Of a DNA stretch of 42,667 bases, positions 8,188 through 17,443 are shown in pieces; positions within the stretch are counted from its first letter, which is position 1; each line of letters opens with the position of its first letter. The stretch lies in the NCBI GenBank assembly GCA_016234705.1, contig JACRAS010000164.1, positions 1-42,667 on the forward strand, read 5' to 3'. Below the pieces are notes generated by a model, which did not search any database, was not told the origin of the DNA, and was given only the letters and a program-made list of their open reading frames with translations. A program made the translations under genes and the position numbers. The stretch is from Betaproteobacteria bacterium. Its GTDB lineage: Bacteria > Pseudomonadota > Gammaproteobacteria > Burkholderiales > SG8-39.

Positions 8188-9075
8188 ATGATACAGACCA
8201 ACGACGTTAGCGGCAGACTTGCGCTCGACGCGCGCGGCCTGGACGCGCTGCGGCTGCAGGCGAAACGCAATCCGGAACAGGCGGCGAAAGGCGTGGCGCA
8301 GCAGTTCGAGGCGGTGTTCCTGCACACGCTGCTGAAGAGCATGCGCGACGCAACCCCGCAGGACGGGCCGATGGACAGCGACCAGACCCGCGCTTATAGC
8401 TCGATGCTCGATCAGCAGATGGCGCAAACTCTGTCGGTCAAGGGCATCGGCTTGGCCGACGTCATGCTGCGGCAACTGACGCGCAATCGCACGGCGGCGG
8501 TGGGCGGCGAGCCCGCGCCGCAGCCGCCGGAGGCGAATGCGCCTGCTGCGGCAGCCGCACCCGCGCCGCGGGCGACAGCGGGCGAGATCAAGGCCGAGCG
8601 CTTGCGGCGCGGCCAGGACTTCCTCGCGCGCATGAAGGATCACGCGCTCGAGGCGAGCGATGCAAGCGGCATTCCGGCGCGTTTTCTGCTCGGCCAGGCG
8701 GCGCTGGAGAGCGGCTGGGGGAAGCACGAGATCCGCGCCGCGAACGGCAGCCAAAGCTTCAACCTGTTCGGCATCAAGGCCGGAAGCAACTGGAAGGGCC
8801 CCACGGTGGACGCAACGACCACCGAATACGTGGACGGCGCGCCGCGGAAGATGCTGCAGAAATTTCGCGCCTACGCTTCCTATGCCGATGCGTTCAAGGA
8901 CTATGCCGCCCTGATGCAGGGCAATCGGCGTTATGCGGCGGTGCTCAAGCAAAGCGACAACGCCGGATTTGCGCAAGCGCTGCAGCGCACCGGTTACGCC
9001 ACCGATCCGCGCTATGCCGACAAGCTCACGAGCATACTCAACGGCGCGCGCATGCGCCGGACCATAGTGGCATGA
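8188..9075 (+). CDS. flgJ: FlgJ, rod-cap protein with peptidoglycan hydrolase domain
   Basis: FlgJ has two parts. Residues 1-100 form the rod-cap (scaffold) domain (QQFEAVFLHTLLKSMRDATP). After a Pro/Ala linker (105-130), residues 140-295 are a glucosaminidase-type hydrolase that opens the murein for the rod. The catalytic Glu is probably E174 in QAALESGWGKHEI, followed by FNLFGIKAG. This two-domain form is usual in beta- and gammaproteobacteria. The gene sits between flgI and flgK, its standard place. Confidence 0.95.
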   Translation: MIQTNDVSGRLALDARGLDALRLQAKRNPEQAAKGVAQQFEAVFLHTLLKSMRDATPQDGPMDSDQTRAYSSMLDQQMAQTLSVKGIGLADVMLRQLTRNRTAAVGGEPAPQPPEANAPAAAAAPAPRATAGEIKAERLRRGQDFLARMKDHALEASDASGIPARFLLGQAALESGWGKHEIRAANGSQSFNLFGIKAGSNWKGPTVDATTTEYVDGAPRKMLQKFRAYASYADAFKDYAALMQGNRRYAAVLKQSDNAGFAQALQRTGYATDPRYADKLTSILNGARMRRTIVA

Positions 9076-9103
9076 GGAGTACGTGGCGTGAATCGTGCAC
9101 CGC

Positions 9104-9130
9104 TTAACGTTTCCCTGGATATGCCGCTAA
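9104..9130 (+). promoter_or_regulatory. probable sigma-28 (FliA) promoter for flgKL
   Basis: TTAACGTT, eleven bases, then GCCGCTAA resembles TAAAGTTT-N11-GCCGATAA, with seven of eight matches in the -10 element. It lies between flgJ and flgK, 32 bases before the flgK ATG. Class 3 control of flgKL by FliA is common, which fits. The -35 is only partly conserved. Confidence 0.5.
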
Positions 9131-9162
9131 TATGGGCTGGCGCCGCCACGGCGGGGATCTAG

Positions 9163-11118
9163 ATGGGAACCAGCATTTTCGGCATCGGCATCAGCGGCAT
9201 GAATGCGGCGCAGGCCGGATTGGTCACGACCGGGCACAACATCAGCAATGCGTCGACTCCCGGGTTCACTCGCCAGGAGGTCGTCCAGGTGAGCAACATC
9301 CCGCAGTTCACCGGGATCGGCTTTCTCGGCCAGGGCGTGGCGGTGAGTACGGTCAAGCGCATCTACAGCGACGCTCTGGCGAATCAGCTCACGCTGGCGC
9401 AGACGCAGGGCAGCCAGCTCGACGCCTATTATGCGCAGATCAAGCAGCTGGATACTTTGCTCGGTGACCCGAGCGCCGGATTGGCGCCCGCGTTGCAGGA
9501 GTTTTTCAGCGGGGTCGCGGCCGTGGCCGCGCATCCGGAATCGGTTCCCTCGCGTCAGGCGCTGCTGTCGTCGGCGAACGCGCTTAGCGCGCGTTTCCGG
9601 GACTTGGATCAGCAATTATCGGAAATGCGCGCCGGCATCGATACGCAAGTCGCCAGCAGCATCGCGTCGATCAACGGGTACGCGCAGCAGATCGCGGGTC
9701 TCAACCACGGCATCCTGACGGTCGAGAGCGCGACCGCACTGCAGCCGGCGAACGACCTGCGCGACCAGCGCGACGCGCTGGTCGCCGCGATGAACCAGGA
9801 AGTACGCGCTTCGGTGGTCAAGGCAAGCAACGGCAGCTATGATGTTTTCGTCGGCAACGGTCAGCCCGTCGTTGTCGGCAACGCATCCTTTGCCCTGGCT
9901 GCCGCCCGTTCGCTCGAGGATCCGCAGCGCGTCGAGGTAGGCTACCAGAACGGCGCGTCGGCCGCGTTGATTGCGCCGGCCAGCCTCCGGGGTGGAAGGC
10001 TGGGCGGCCTGCTCGGCTTTCGCAGCGAAACGCTCGACGCCGTGCAAAACGGACTCGGGCGGGTGGCCATGGGCGTGGCGCAGACCTTCAACGATCAGCA
10101 TTTGCTCGGCCAGGATCTGAGGGGCGCGCTGGGCCAGGCGTTTTTTACCGTGGCGGGCCCGGCAGTGCTGCCGAGTTCGAGCAATGCGGGCACGGGTGGC
10201 GTGACGGCGACGCTGCAGAACGTCAACGCCCTCACCACCAGCGACTACCGGCTGCAGTACAACGGCGCTTCCGGCGGCAACGAAAACTTCACGCTTACCC
10301 GGATCTCCGACGGTGTGCCGACTGCGGTCACGTTTCCGGCCGCGGGCGGTTATCCTTACAACTTGAACGTGGAGGGCATCACTCTGACCATATCGGCGGG
10401 GGCTGCGCTGAACGACAGTTGGCTGATCGAGCCGACCCGCCTCGGCGCCGGGAGCATCGGTGTGCTGGCGACGGATCCTGCCGCGATCGCGGCGGCGGCG
10501 CCGATCCGCAGCGCTGCCGCGCTCGGCAACAGCGGCAGCGCGACCATATCCGCGGGCAGCGTTTCCAGCGTCGCCGCTCTGCCGCTGCCGGCAACCGTAA
10601 CGCTCACCTTCAACGCGGCGACGGGCCAGTTCTCGGTCGGCGGCGCGGTGCCGGCGGCCGGCCCCTTCGCCTATACATCGGGCAGCAATATCAGTTTCAA
10701 CGGCATCAGCTTCTCCATCTCGGGCACGGTGGCGAACGGCGACATGTTCACGCTCCAGCGCAACGTCAACGGCATCGCCGACAACCGCAATGCGCTCGCG
10801 CTCGGAGCGCTGCAGGTCGCCAATACGCTTGGGCGGGACAGCCTCGTCGCCGGCAGCCAGCCTACGACCTCGTTCCAGGGGGCTTACGGCCAACTGGTGA
10901 GCCAGGTCGGCAATACCAGCAGGCAAATGGAGGTGACGGCGAAGGCGCAGGCGAACGTGATCGCGCAGACCAAGCAGGCGCAGCAGTCGGTGTCGGGGGT
11001 GAACCTGGACGAAGAGGCAGCCAATCTCCTGCGTTACCAGCAGGCCTATCAAGCCTCGGGCAAGATGATGCAGATTGCCAGCACCCTGTTCCAGACGGTG
11101 TTGGATCTTGGAAGATAG
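9163..11118 (+). CDS. flgK: FlgK, hook-filament junction protein 1
   Basis: FlgK (HAP1) joins hook and filament. The 651-aa product starts MGTSIFGIGISGMNAAQAGL, then GHNISNASTPGFTRQEV, the FlgK version of the axial-protein signature. The C-terminus has SGVNLDEEAANLLRYQQAYQ and ends MQIASTLFQTVLDLGR. The length is in the upper normal range because of a variable Ala/Ser/Gly-rich centre. GGGGATC precedes the ATG. flgL follows nine bases later. Confidence 0.96.
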   Translation: MGTSIFGIGISGMNAAQAGLVTTGHNISNASTPGFTRQEVVQVSNIPQFTGIGFLGQGVAVSTVKRIYSDALANQLTLAQTQGSQLDAYYAQIKQLDTLLGDPSAGLAPALQEFFSGVAAVAAHPESVPSRQALLSSANALSARFRDLDQQLSEMRAGIDTQVASSIASINGYAQQIAGLNHGILTVESATALQPANDLRDQRDALVAAMNQEVRASVVKASNGSYDVFVGNGQPVVVGNASFALAAARSLEDPQRVEVGYQNGASAALIAPASLRGGRLGGLLGFRSETLDAVQNGLGRVAMGVAQTFNDQHLLGQDLRGALGQAFFTVAGPAVLPSSSNAGTGGVTATLQNVNALTTSDYRLQYNGASGGNENFTLTRISDGVPTAVTFPAAGGYPYNLNVEGITLTISAGAALNDSWLIEPTRLGAGSIGVLATDPAAIAAAAPIRSAAALGNSGSATISAGSVSSVAALPLPATVTLTFNAATGQFSVGGAVPAAGPFAYTSGSNISFNGISFSISGTVANGDMFTLQRNVNGIADNRNALALGALQVANTLGRDSLVAGSQPTTSFQGAYGQLVSQVGNTSRQMEVTAKAQANVIAQTKQAQQSVSGVNLDEEAANLLRYQQAYQASGKMMQIASTLFQTVLDLGR

Positions 11119-11127
11119 GAGCGGTTC

Positions 11128-12393
11128 ATGCGTATCAGCACCAGCGCCATCTACGATGCCGGCATCGCCGCCATGCAGCAGCAAACAGAAAAGCTGATGC
11201 AGGTGCAGCAGCAGATTGCGAGCGGCCGGCGCATCCTGAGCCCGGCGGACGATCCGGTCGCCGCGGCGCGCATGCTCGAAGTGTCGCAGTCGCAGGCGCT
11301 GAATCAGCAGTACGGCACCAACAGCGGCGCCGCCGGCGACAGCCTGGCGCTGGAAGAATCCGTGCTGGGCAGCGTCTCCGGGCTGCTTCAGGACGTCAGG
11401 GATGTCGTGGTCCACGCCGGAAATCCGACGCTCAACAAGAGCGACCGCGCCATTCTGGCGAGCGAGTTGCGCGGCATGTATCAGGAGTTGCTCGGCCTCG
11501 CCAACAGCGTCGACGGCAGCGGCCAGTATCTGTTTTCCGGCTACCAGGGCGGAATCCGCCCGTTCAGCGAGTCGGCGGCGGGCGTGGTTGCGTACAACGG
11601 GGACCAGGGGCAGCGCCTGATCCAGGTCAGCGCCTCGCGCCAGATCGCGGTAAGCGACGCGGGCGTCGATGTGTTTCTGCGCATTCCGAACGGCAACGGC
11701 AGTTTCGCCGCTCAGGCGGCGGCGACCAACGGCGGCGCCGGGGTGATCGACGGCGGCACGATTCTCGATCCGATTAAGTGGCATGCCGCGGCAAACAATA
11801 TGGACTACACCGTCAAGTTTTCCGTCGGCGGCGGCGTCACTAGCTATGACATCATCGACAACGTCGCGGGAACGTCGCTGTTGACCGGGCTCGTGCCGGG
11901 GGGAGCGCCTTATCCGCGTACTTACGTCGGCGGCAGCGATATCGACCTCAGCCAGGCGGGTCCGCCGGCGTTCGATTACGGCGCGCGGGTGAATATCGCC
12001 GGCGCCCCGGCCGATGGCGACAGCTTCACCATCAAGGCGAGCACGAATCAGGATGTGTTCAAGACCATAGACGAGCTGGCGCAGTTGCTGCAGAATTCCC
12101 CCAGCGGCGCGGCGCTGACCAACGGGCTCGCCAGCGTGCAGCGCAATCTGGACAACGCCATGGAGAACGTGCTTACCGTGCGCACGTCGACCGGGGCGCG
12201 CCTGCAGGAGCTCGAGTCGGTGAAAAGCGCAGGCGACGACCGGGCGCTGCAATACAGCCAGACCCTGTCGCGTCTGCAGGACCTCGACTATGCCAAGGCG
12301 GCATCCGAACTGGCGCAGCAGCAGGTAAACCTCGAAGCGGCGCAGAAATCCTTCGCCAAGGTCGCGGGGCTGTCTCTGTTCGACTATCTCTGA
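11128..12393 (+). CDS. flgL: FlgL, hook-filament junction protein 3
   Basis: FlgL (HAP3) links FlgK to flagellin. The 421-aa product begins MRISTSAIYDAGIAAMQQQT and has the flagellin-like N-terminal domain (QVQQQIASGRRILSPADDPV) and a C-terminal domain ending ASELAQQQVNLEAAQKSFAK and LSLFDYL. It shares the transcription unit with flgK. AGGAGCG lies upstream of the ATG. Confidence 0.95.
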   Translation: MRISTSAIYDAGIAAMQQQTEKLMQVQQQIASGRRILSPADDPVAAARMLEVSQSQALNQQYGTNSGAAGDSLALEESVLGSVSGLLQDVRDVVVHAGNPTLNKSDRAILASELRGMYQELLGLANSVDGSGQYLFSGYQGGIRPFSESAAGVVAYNGDQGQRLIQVSASRQIAVSDAGVDVFLRIPNGNGSFAAQAAATNGGAGVIDGGTILDPIKWHAAANNMDYTVKFSVGGGVTSYDIIDNVAGTSLLTGLVPGGAPYPRTYVGGSDIDLSQAGPPAFDYGARVNIAGAPADGDSFTIKASTNQDVFKTIDELAQLLQNSPSGAALTNGLASVQRNLDNAMENVLTVRTSTGARLQELESVKSAGDDRALQYSQTLSRLQDLDYAKAASELAQQQVNLEAAQKSFAKVAGLSLFDYL

Positions 12394-12395
12394 GC

Positions 12396-12881
12396 ATGGG
12401 CATGTCACGCATTGGGCAAAGGACAAGCACGAAGGGGCTGGCCGCAGGCTGCCTGGCCGCCGCCATGAGCGCGGGTTGCGCCGTGTTCAACGGCAATCCC
12501 GGCGCGACCGATGCCTCGGGCAACCCCGTCGGCACCCTGATACCGAACAAGACCTTGAATCTCACGCCTGCCGTGGCGCTGAGCATGGAAAACATCTTGC
12601 TCGGGGCCGCGCTCCTCTGGGCAGTCGATCCGCTGGCGCCGAACTGGCAGCTCGCGCAGGCGCCGGAGGGCGCGGACCGCGTGCGCATCTCGCTGCGCAA
12701 GAAGCGCTTCGCCAGCGGCGGCGACGGCGAGGCGGCGCAACTGTTCGCGCGCCGCGCCGAGCAGCTCGCGCGCGCCGGCGGCTACGCCGGCTACACCGTG
12801 ATGGAATACACCGAAGGCATCGAGTCCACGCTGCCCCTTGCGCAGCGGGTGTCGCAGGGCGTGATTCGCCTCGATCGCTAG
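12396..12881 (+). CDS. conserved hypothetical protein, probable secreted lipoprotein
   Basis: I do not recognise a named family. The 161-aa product has an N-terminal signal-like stretch (KGLAAGCLAAAMSAGCAVFN) with two candidate lipobox cysteines, neither ideal, then a charged region with KKRFASGGDGEAAQLFARRA, GYAGYTVMEYTEGIEST and QRVSQGVIRL. It starts two bases after the flgL stop without a clear ribosome-binding site, so it may be translated by coupling; an ATG at 12402 is an alternative start. Its TAG stop overlaps the fliR stop on the other strand in the single string CTAG. A role in the cell envelope around the flagellum is only a guess from position. Confidence 0.75.
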   Translation: MGMSRIGQRTSTKGLAAGCLAAAMSAGCAVFNGNPGATDASGNPVGTLIPNKTLNLTPAVALSMENILLGAALLWAVDPLAPNWQLAQAPEGADRVRISLRKKRFASGGDGEAAQLFARRAEQLARAGGYAGYTVMEYTEGIESTLPLAQRVSQGVIRLDR

Positions 12882-13657
12882 CGCAGCGCGGCCGCAAGCC
12901 GCGGCATCGCCGTGAGTCCTTCGATGAACAGCCGCTCGAGCGTGGGTGCGAAATACGGCAGCGCCAGCGCCAGTGCCAGGATGCCGATCAGGATGGTGAG
13001 CGGAAAACCGACGGCAAAAATATTGAGCTGGGGCGCGGCGCGGGTGAGCACGCCCAGCGCGACGTTGGTGATCAGCAGCGCGGCGAGCAAAGGCAGCGAC
13101 AACGCGAGGCCGTAGGAAAAGATGCTGCCGCCCCATTCCGCCAGGGCGCGCAGCCCGGACGGGGCCGAGAGCGGGGCGAGCGGCAGGACCTGAAAGCTAT
13201 GCGCCAGTGCCGCGACCAGCAGCAGGTGGCCGTCGACGGCGAGAAACGCCAAGCTGACGACGATGCCCAGGTACTGCCCGATGATGGGTATGAACCCCGG
13301 CACTGAGGCGTCGTACAGGGTGGCGAAACCCAGCCCCATCTGCAGGCCGGCGAGTTCTCCGGTCATCTCCGCCGCATGGAATACCACGTGCATCGCGAAC
13401 CCCATGGCGAGGCCGACCAGCACCTGTTGCGCCAGGATCAGCAGGCCGCCGGCCGAAGCCGGATCGATGCCCGCAGGAGAGGGGACGAGGGGCGCCACCA
13501 GGACGGTGATCAACAAACCGAGTCCGATTTTCACGCTCGCCGGCACGCTGGGATTGCCGATCACCGGCGCACTGGCGATAAGGGCCAGGATGCGCGCCAG
13601 CGGCCAGGCATATGCGGCCAGCCAGGCATGCAGTTGCGCGGTGGTGACGCTGATCAT
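12878..13657 (-). CDS. fliR: FliR, flagellar export gate protein
   Basis: FliR is an inner-membrane part of the FliPQR export gate. The 259-aa product is hydrophobic throughout with about six membrane segments (e.g. PLARILALIASAPVIGNPSV, KIGLGLLITVLVAPLVP, GGLLILAQQVLVGLAMGFAM) and the motif VFHAAEMTGELAGLQMGLGF. It is the last gene of the fliF-to-fliR transcription unit and converges on the flg operon; the two stop codons overlap, leaving no room for a terminator between them. Confidence 0.95.
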   Translation of the reverse strand: MISVTTAQLHAWLAAYAWPLARILALIASAPVIGNPSVPASVKIGLGLLITVLVAPLVPSPAGIDPASAGGLLILAQQVLVGLAMGFAMHVVFHAAEMTGELAGLQMGLGFATLYDASVPGFIPIIGQYLGIVVSLAFLAVDGHLLLVAALAHSFQVLPLAPLSAPSGLRALAEWGGSIFSYGLALSLPLLAALLITNVALGVLTRAAPQLNIFAVGFPLTILIGILALALALPYFAPTLERLFIEGLTAMPRLAAALR

Positions 13658-13667
13658 GCTTCGTCGA

Positions 13668-13937
13668 TCAGCCGATCATTGCGGGAATGCCGGTGAACAG
13701 TTCGCGTATGTAGTCGAGCAGTATGCCCAGCATCCACGGGCCGAACAGCACCAGCGCGACGAATATCGCCAGCAGCTTGGGTATGAACGACAGGGTCATT
13801 TCGTTGATCTGCGTGGCGGCCTGAAACACGCTCACCAGCAGTCCGGTGAGCAGCGCGGCGAGCAGCGGCGGGGCGGCCATCAGCAACGTGACCTGCAGCG
13901 CTTGCTGCGCCAGAGTGAGCACGCTTGCGGGAGTCAT
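13668..13937 (-). CDS. fliQ: FliQ, flagellar export gate protein
   Basis: FliQ belongs to the FliPQR pore. The 89-aa product has the exact family size with two membrane hairpins: LQVTLLMAAPPLLAALLTGL and LLAIFVALVLFGPWMLGIL, with the conserved FQAATQINEMTLSFIPK between them. It lies ten bases before fliR and 19 bases after fliP. Confidence 0.96.
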   Translation of the reverse strand: MTPASVLTLAQQALQVTLLMAAPPLLAALLTGLLVSVFQAATQINEMTLSFIPKLLAIFVALVLFGPWMLGILLDYIRELFTGIPAMIG

Positions 13938-13956
13938 CTGCTGCGCCTCCGGTGGG

Positions 13957-14712
13957 TCAGGCGTGGAAACTCTGCACCAGCGAGCCGATCAGCAGGTTCC
14001 AGCCGTCGGCGAGCACGAACAGCATGATTTTGAACGGCAGCGAAATGGTCGCCGGCGACATCATCATCATGCCCATCGACATGAGCACGCTCGCCACCAC
14101 CATGTCAATGATCATGAACGGCAGAAACACGAGAAAGCCGATCTGGAATGCGGTCTTCAGCTCGCTGGTGACATAGGCCGGGATCAGGATCTTGAGCGGT
14201 ATTTGCGCTGCCTCCTGCAGCGGCGGCTGATTGGCGATGCGCGCAAATAGCGCCAGGTCCGCCGCGCGCGTCTGGCGCAGCATGAAGGCGTGCAGCGGCA
14301 CCGCGCCTTTCTCCAGCGCCTCGGTGAAGCCGATCTTGTCTTGCGCGAGCGGCTGGTAGGCCTCGGTGTAGATGCGCTCGAGCACCGGGGACATCACGAA
14401 CAGCGTGAGGAACAACGCGAGACCGATCAGCACCTGGTTGGATGGCGTCGACTGCACCCCGAGCGCGTGGCGCAGCAGCGACAGCACGATGATGATGCGG
14501 GTAAAGCTGGTCATGAGCAGCAACACCGAAGGCAGGAACGACAGTGCCGTGAGCATGAGCAGGGTCTGTACGCTCAGGGTATAGCTCTGGCCGCCTCCGG
14601 GCACGGGTTTGCTCGCGAACGCGGGCAGCGACAAATCCTGCGCCAGCGCGGGCGCGGCTAGAAGCAGGCCGAGGAGCAGCAGTGCGGCTATGCGCAGGGT
14701 GCGCTTAGTCAT
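13957..14712 (-). CDS. fliP: FliP, flagellar export gate protein
   Basis: FliP is the core of the export pore. The 251-aa precursor has a cleavable signal ([20 protein letters not shown], cut near PALA) and four membrane segments. Conserved motifs are [52 protein letters not shown] and the C-terminal [20 protein letters not shown] followed by VLADGW. Its start overlaps the end of fliO by eight bases. Confidence 0.97.
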   Translation of the reverse strand: MTKRTLRIAALLLLGLLLAAPALAQDLSLPAFASKPVPGGGQSYTLSVQTLLMLTALSFLPSVLLLMTSFTRIIIVLSLLRHALGVQSTPSNQVLIGLALFLTLFVMSPVLERIYTEAYQPLAQDKIGFTEALEKGAVPLHAFMLRQTRAADLALFARIANQPPLQEAAQIPLKILIPAYVTSELKTAFQIGFLVFLPFMIIDMVVASVLMSMGMMMMSPATISLPFKIMLFVLADGWNLLIGSLVQSFHA

Positions 14713-15181
14713 GGCGGCGCTTCTCCGTCATGCGCCGCAACCAGGTCGCAAAACCTGCGTCTGCCGTCGCCGGCGCGGGGGCCGGAGCGCCGGGCGCGAT
14801 GGCGGATTCTGTCCGGGGCATGGCGTGCAGGGTGCGCACCTGGCCGGGCGCGACGCCGACCAGCAGCCAGGTGCCGCCGACCTCCACCAGGACAATGCGT
14901 TCACGCTGACCGAGCGCGGCGCCGCCGACGATGCGGATCAGCCCGGAAGCGGTACCGCGTAGGGGTGAAAATCGCCGCAGCAGCCAGGCGGCGGCGCCCA
15001 CCAGCGCGAGCACGGCGGCGAGGCCGGCCACGACCTGAGCGACACTGCCCGCGGGCAGCGCCGAAGCGGCGCCCGCCTGAGGCGCGGCGGCAACGGCGGT
15101 CTCAAGACAGGCGGCAAAGTGGCCGAGCGCACACGGCAGGAGCGCTGCCCGAGGTCCGAAGCGGCGGATCAGGTATCGCAT
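14705..15181 (-). CDS. fliO: FliO, export gate assembly protein
   Basis: FliO helps FliP assemble. The 158-aa product has a hydrophobic start ([20 protein letters not shown]), a membrane segment ([20 protein letters not shown]) followed by LLRRF, and a cytoplasmic domain with [20 protein letters not shown] and [15 protein letters not shown], typical of the weakly conserved FliO family. The frame stays open to 15568 but that part is the shadow of fliN; the ATG at 15181, five bases after the fliN stop, is chosen. Confidence 0.9.
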   Translation of the reverse strand: MRYLIRRFGPRAALLPCALGHFAACLETAVAAAPQAGAASALPAGSVAQVVAGLAAVLALVGAAAWLLRRFSPLRGTASGLIRIVGGAALGQRERIVLVEVGGTWLLVGVAPGQVRTLHAMPRTESAIAPGAPAPAPATADAGFATWLRRMTEKRRHD

Positions 15182-15186
15182 CGCGG

Positions 15187-15615
15187 CTACCGGTTCAGCT
15201 TGCGGATGCGTTCGGATGGCGTGATGACGTCGGTGAGGCGAATGCCGAACTTGTCGTTCACCACCACCACCTCGCCTTGCGCAATCAGGCAACCGTTGAC
15301 CAGGACCTCCATCGGCTCGCCCGCCATGCCGTCGAGCTCGACCACCGACCCCTGAGCCAGTTGTAGCAGGTTCTTGATCGCGATCTTGGTGCGCCCCAAC
15401 TGCACTTCCAACTGCACCGGGATGTCGAGGATCATGTCCAGGTCGGTACGCTGAACCGCGGCGGTGCCGCTGGAGGTGAATTGCTCGAAGACCTGTTCCG
15501 CTGCCGCGCCGCCGGGGGCGGGCGCGGCGCTCGCTCCCGCTTTCTGCTCCTGCATCGCGGCACCCCAATCGTCGGTGCTGATCGGCGCTTGCTGCGCGAT
15601 ATCGCCCATGTTCAT
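15187..15615 (-). CDS. fliN: FliN, C-ring switch protein
   Basis: FliN forms the lower C ring and docks FliH. The 142-aa product has an Ala-rich N-terminal linker and the C-terminal SpoA domain: LDMILDIPVQLEVQLGRTKI, LLQLAQGSVVELDGMAGEPM and VVVNDKFGIRLTDVITPSER. The start may be the first or third codon (MNMGD), both served by AAGGAGA. A repeat element separates it from fliM. Confidence 0.95.
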   Translation of the reverse strand: MNMGDIAQQAPISTDDWGAAMQEQKAGASAAPAPGGAAAEQVFEQFTSSGTAAVQRTDLDMILDIPVQLEVQLGRTKIAIKNLLQLAQGSVVELDGMAGEPMEVLVNGCLIAQGEVVVVNDKFGIRLTDVITPSERIRKLNR

Positions 15616-15642
15616 CTCCTTTTCAATCTCGTTACCCTATGA

Positions 15643-15696
15643 GGGGATATCCCCGGAGGGGACTTTCACCTCGGCGGGGATCGATACCTTCGGGCG
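15643..15696 (-). repeat. dispersed palindromic repeat, unit C (fliN-fliM gap)
   Basis: Read on the minus strand: CGCCCGAAGGTATCGATCCC, CGCCGAGGTGAAAGTCCCC, TCCGGGGATATCCCC. It matches unit A and the fliH units with a few changes and one C fewer in the first run. It lies in the 141-base gap between fliM and fliN inside one operon, so it is transcribed. Confidence 0.65.
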
Positions 15697-15756
15697 CGTC
15701 CCCTCGTGTTCCCCTGAGTCAGGGGCCGTTTCGGCAATTCCGAAGCCGCCCCTTTT

Positions 15757-16734
15757 TCATTCGTTGGCCGAACCGCCCAGCATTTTCTCGACCTTGAGCG
15801 CGTACTGGCCGTTGAACAGTCCGTAATGGCATTCCATCACCGGCACCCCATCGACGGCGGCGGTAATGGCCTCTGGAATGTCGAACGCAATCACGTCGCC
15901 GGCCTTCATTTCAAGTATCCGGGTGAAAGTCACTGCCGCGTGTCCGAGGGTGGCGGTGAGTTCTACCTCCGCCGTCTGCACCTGCTGCGCCAGCAGGCGC
16001 AGCCAGCGCTTGTCCACTTCGAGATGGTCGCCTTGCATGGCGCTGTACAGCAGGTCGCGCACCGGTTCGATCATGGCGTAGGGCATGCAGATGTGAAATT
16101 CGCCGGAGGTAGAGCCGAATTCGATGCTGTAGGTGGTCACCACCACCACTTCGTTGGGCGTGGCGATGTTGGCGAACTGAGTGTTCATCTCCGAGCGCAA
16201 ATACTCGAATTTCAATTGGTACACCGGCTTCCAGGATTTCTCGTATTCCTCGAATACGACGCCGAGCAGGCGCTGGATGATGCGTTGCTCGGTCTGGGTG
16301 AAGTCGCGGCCCTCGACGCGGGTGTGGAACCTGCCGTCCCCGCCGAACAGGTTGTCGACCACCAGAAACACCAGATTGGGATCGAATATGAACAAGGCCG
16401 TGCCGCGCAGCGGCTTGGCCTGCACCAGGTTCAGATTGGTGGGGACCACCAGGTTGCGGATGAATTCGTTGTACTTGATGATGCGGATCGGCCCGACCGA
16501 GATTTCCGCGGTGCGCCGCATGAAATTGAACAGGCCGAGGCGCATTTGGCGGGCAAAACGCTCGTTGATTATTTCCAAGGTCGGCATGCGCCCGCGCACG
16601 ATGCGTTCCTGCGTTGCCAGATTGTAGGGGCGCACGCCCTTGGTATCGGCCGCCGCCTTGACCTCGTCGGCTTCTCCGGTGACGCCCTTCAACAGCGCGT
16701 CGACCTCGTCCTGCGAAAGAAAATCCTGGCTCAT
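15757..16734 (-). CDS. fliM: FliM, C-ring switch protein that binds CheY-P
   Basis: FliM receives phosphorylated CheY and reverses the motor. The 325-aa product starts with the CheY-binding peptide MSQDFLSQDEVDALLKGVTG, followed by the CheC-like middle domain (RPYNLATQERIVRGRMPTLE, INERFARQMRLGLF, ...LFGGDGRF) and the C-terminal SpoA domain (GDVIAFDIPEAITAAVDGVP). The N-terminal peptide is intact, consistent with the cheY and cheA genes at the right end of the window. It lies five bases after fliL. Confidence 0.96.
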   Translation of the reverse strand: MSQDFLSQDEVDALLKGVTGEADEVKAAADTKGVRPYNLATQERIVRGRMPTLEIINERFARQMRLGLFNFMRRTAEISVGPIRIIKYNEFIRNLVVPTNLNLVQAKPLRGTALFIFDPNLVFLVVDNLFGGDGRFHTRVEGRDFTQTEQRIIQRLLGVVFEEYEKSWKPVYQLKFEYLRSEMNTQFANIATPNEVVVVTTYSIEFGSTSGEFHICMPYAMIEPVRDLLYSAMQGDHLEVDKRWLRLLAQQVQTAEVELTATLGHAAVTFTRILEMKAGDVIAFDIPEAITAAVDGVPVMECHYGLFNGQYALKVEKMLGGSANE

Positions 16735-16739
16735 CGCCG

Positions 16740-17318
16740 CTACTGGATGACGAAGGAAGTGAACAGCACGCCGTCCAGCCCCTTCGCCGGCATGCTGTCG
16801 GCAAGCGGCTGGAGGATCTCGCGGGCGAGCTCGGTGCTGAGTGTCTTCTTGCCCTCCGAAGTGGAGATTTCACTCGCTCGCTTGCCCGAGAGCAGCAGCA
16901 GTACGCGGTTGCGGATCTCGGGCATGTGCAGCTTGATCGCATCGACAAAGGCTGCATCGGTCATTTTGAGAGCCAACCCGACCTGCAGGTATTGGGGCGA
17001 GGCTTCCTCTTGCTGCAGGTTTACGGTGAACGGTTCCAGCGTCACGAACACCGGCGGTTTGGACGAAACCGGTTTGGCCGTCGCGGCCTTGGCGGCCCCC
17101 GGCTTCGGTGCCGGCGCCACCGCCTGCTCATGATCCTCGAGGAAAAACCAGGCCGCGCCAGCGGCGCCGCCGAGCAGCAGCGTCAGCAACAACAGAGTCT
17201 TCAGCGGGCTGCGCCTTTTCTTCGCCGGCGGGGCGGCATCCTCGGCGACTATGTCCGGTTCCTGCCGGGCCGGAGTTTTCGCTGCAGTCTTGGAATGCTT
17301 GGTCACGCTGTTTGCCAT
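16740..17318 (-). CDS. fliL: FliL, stator-associated membrane protein
   Basis: FliL surrounds and supports the stators. The 192-aa product has a basic cytoplasmic tail with PPAKKRRSPLK, one membrane segment (TLLLLTLLLGGAAGAAWFFL), a Lys/Ala/Pro linker and the periplasmic stomatin-like domain with FVTLEPFTVNLQQEEASPQY and LQVGLALKMTDAAFVDAIK. It ends LDGVLFTSFVIQ, as is usual. The gap to fliK (17319-17443) shows no convincing promoter. Confidence 0.94.
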   Translation of the reverse strand: MANSVTKHSKTAAKTPARQEPDIVAEDAAPPAKKRRSPLKTLLLLTLLLGGAAGAAWFFLEDHEQAVAPAPKPGAAKAATAKPVSSKPPVFVTLEPFTVNLQQEEASPQYLQVGLALKMTDAAFVDAIKLHMPEIRNRVLLLLSGKRASEISTSEGKKTLSTELAREILQPLADSMPAKGLDGVLFTSFVIQ

Positions 17319-17443
17319 GCTATGCCTGTGCCATCTGGTGTGGGTGAATTATTGGCGATGCGCAACTTGCGCGCCGGGTGAAACAGACGGGTGAATCCCC
17401 TTCAGCTTGCACAATTGCGCGGGTGCTTTCGCGCGCCGACGAA

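Noticed and set aside
9616..12426. 936-codon open frame on the minus strand opposite flgK and flgL
   Set aside because: Arg/His/Ala-rich shadow translation with no recognisable domain; the plus strand carries well-conserved flgK and flgL.
15616..15826. Open frame through the fliN-fliM gap on the plus strand
   Set aside because: It runs through the dispersed repeat and the antisense of fliM and fliN; no independent evidence of a gene.
17319..17334. TGGCACAGGCATAGCA on the minus strand just before fliL, a good sigma-54 match
   Set aside because: The -12 element abuts the fliL ATG, so transcription would begin inside the gene, and no later start codon fits the FliL N-terminus. Probably chance.
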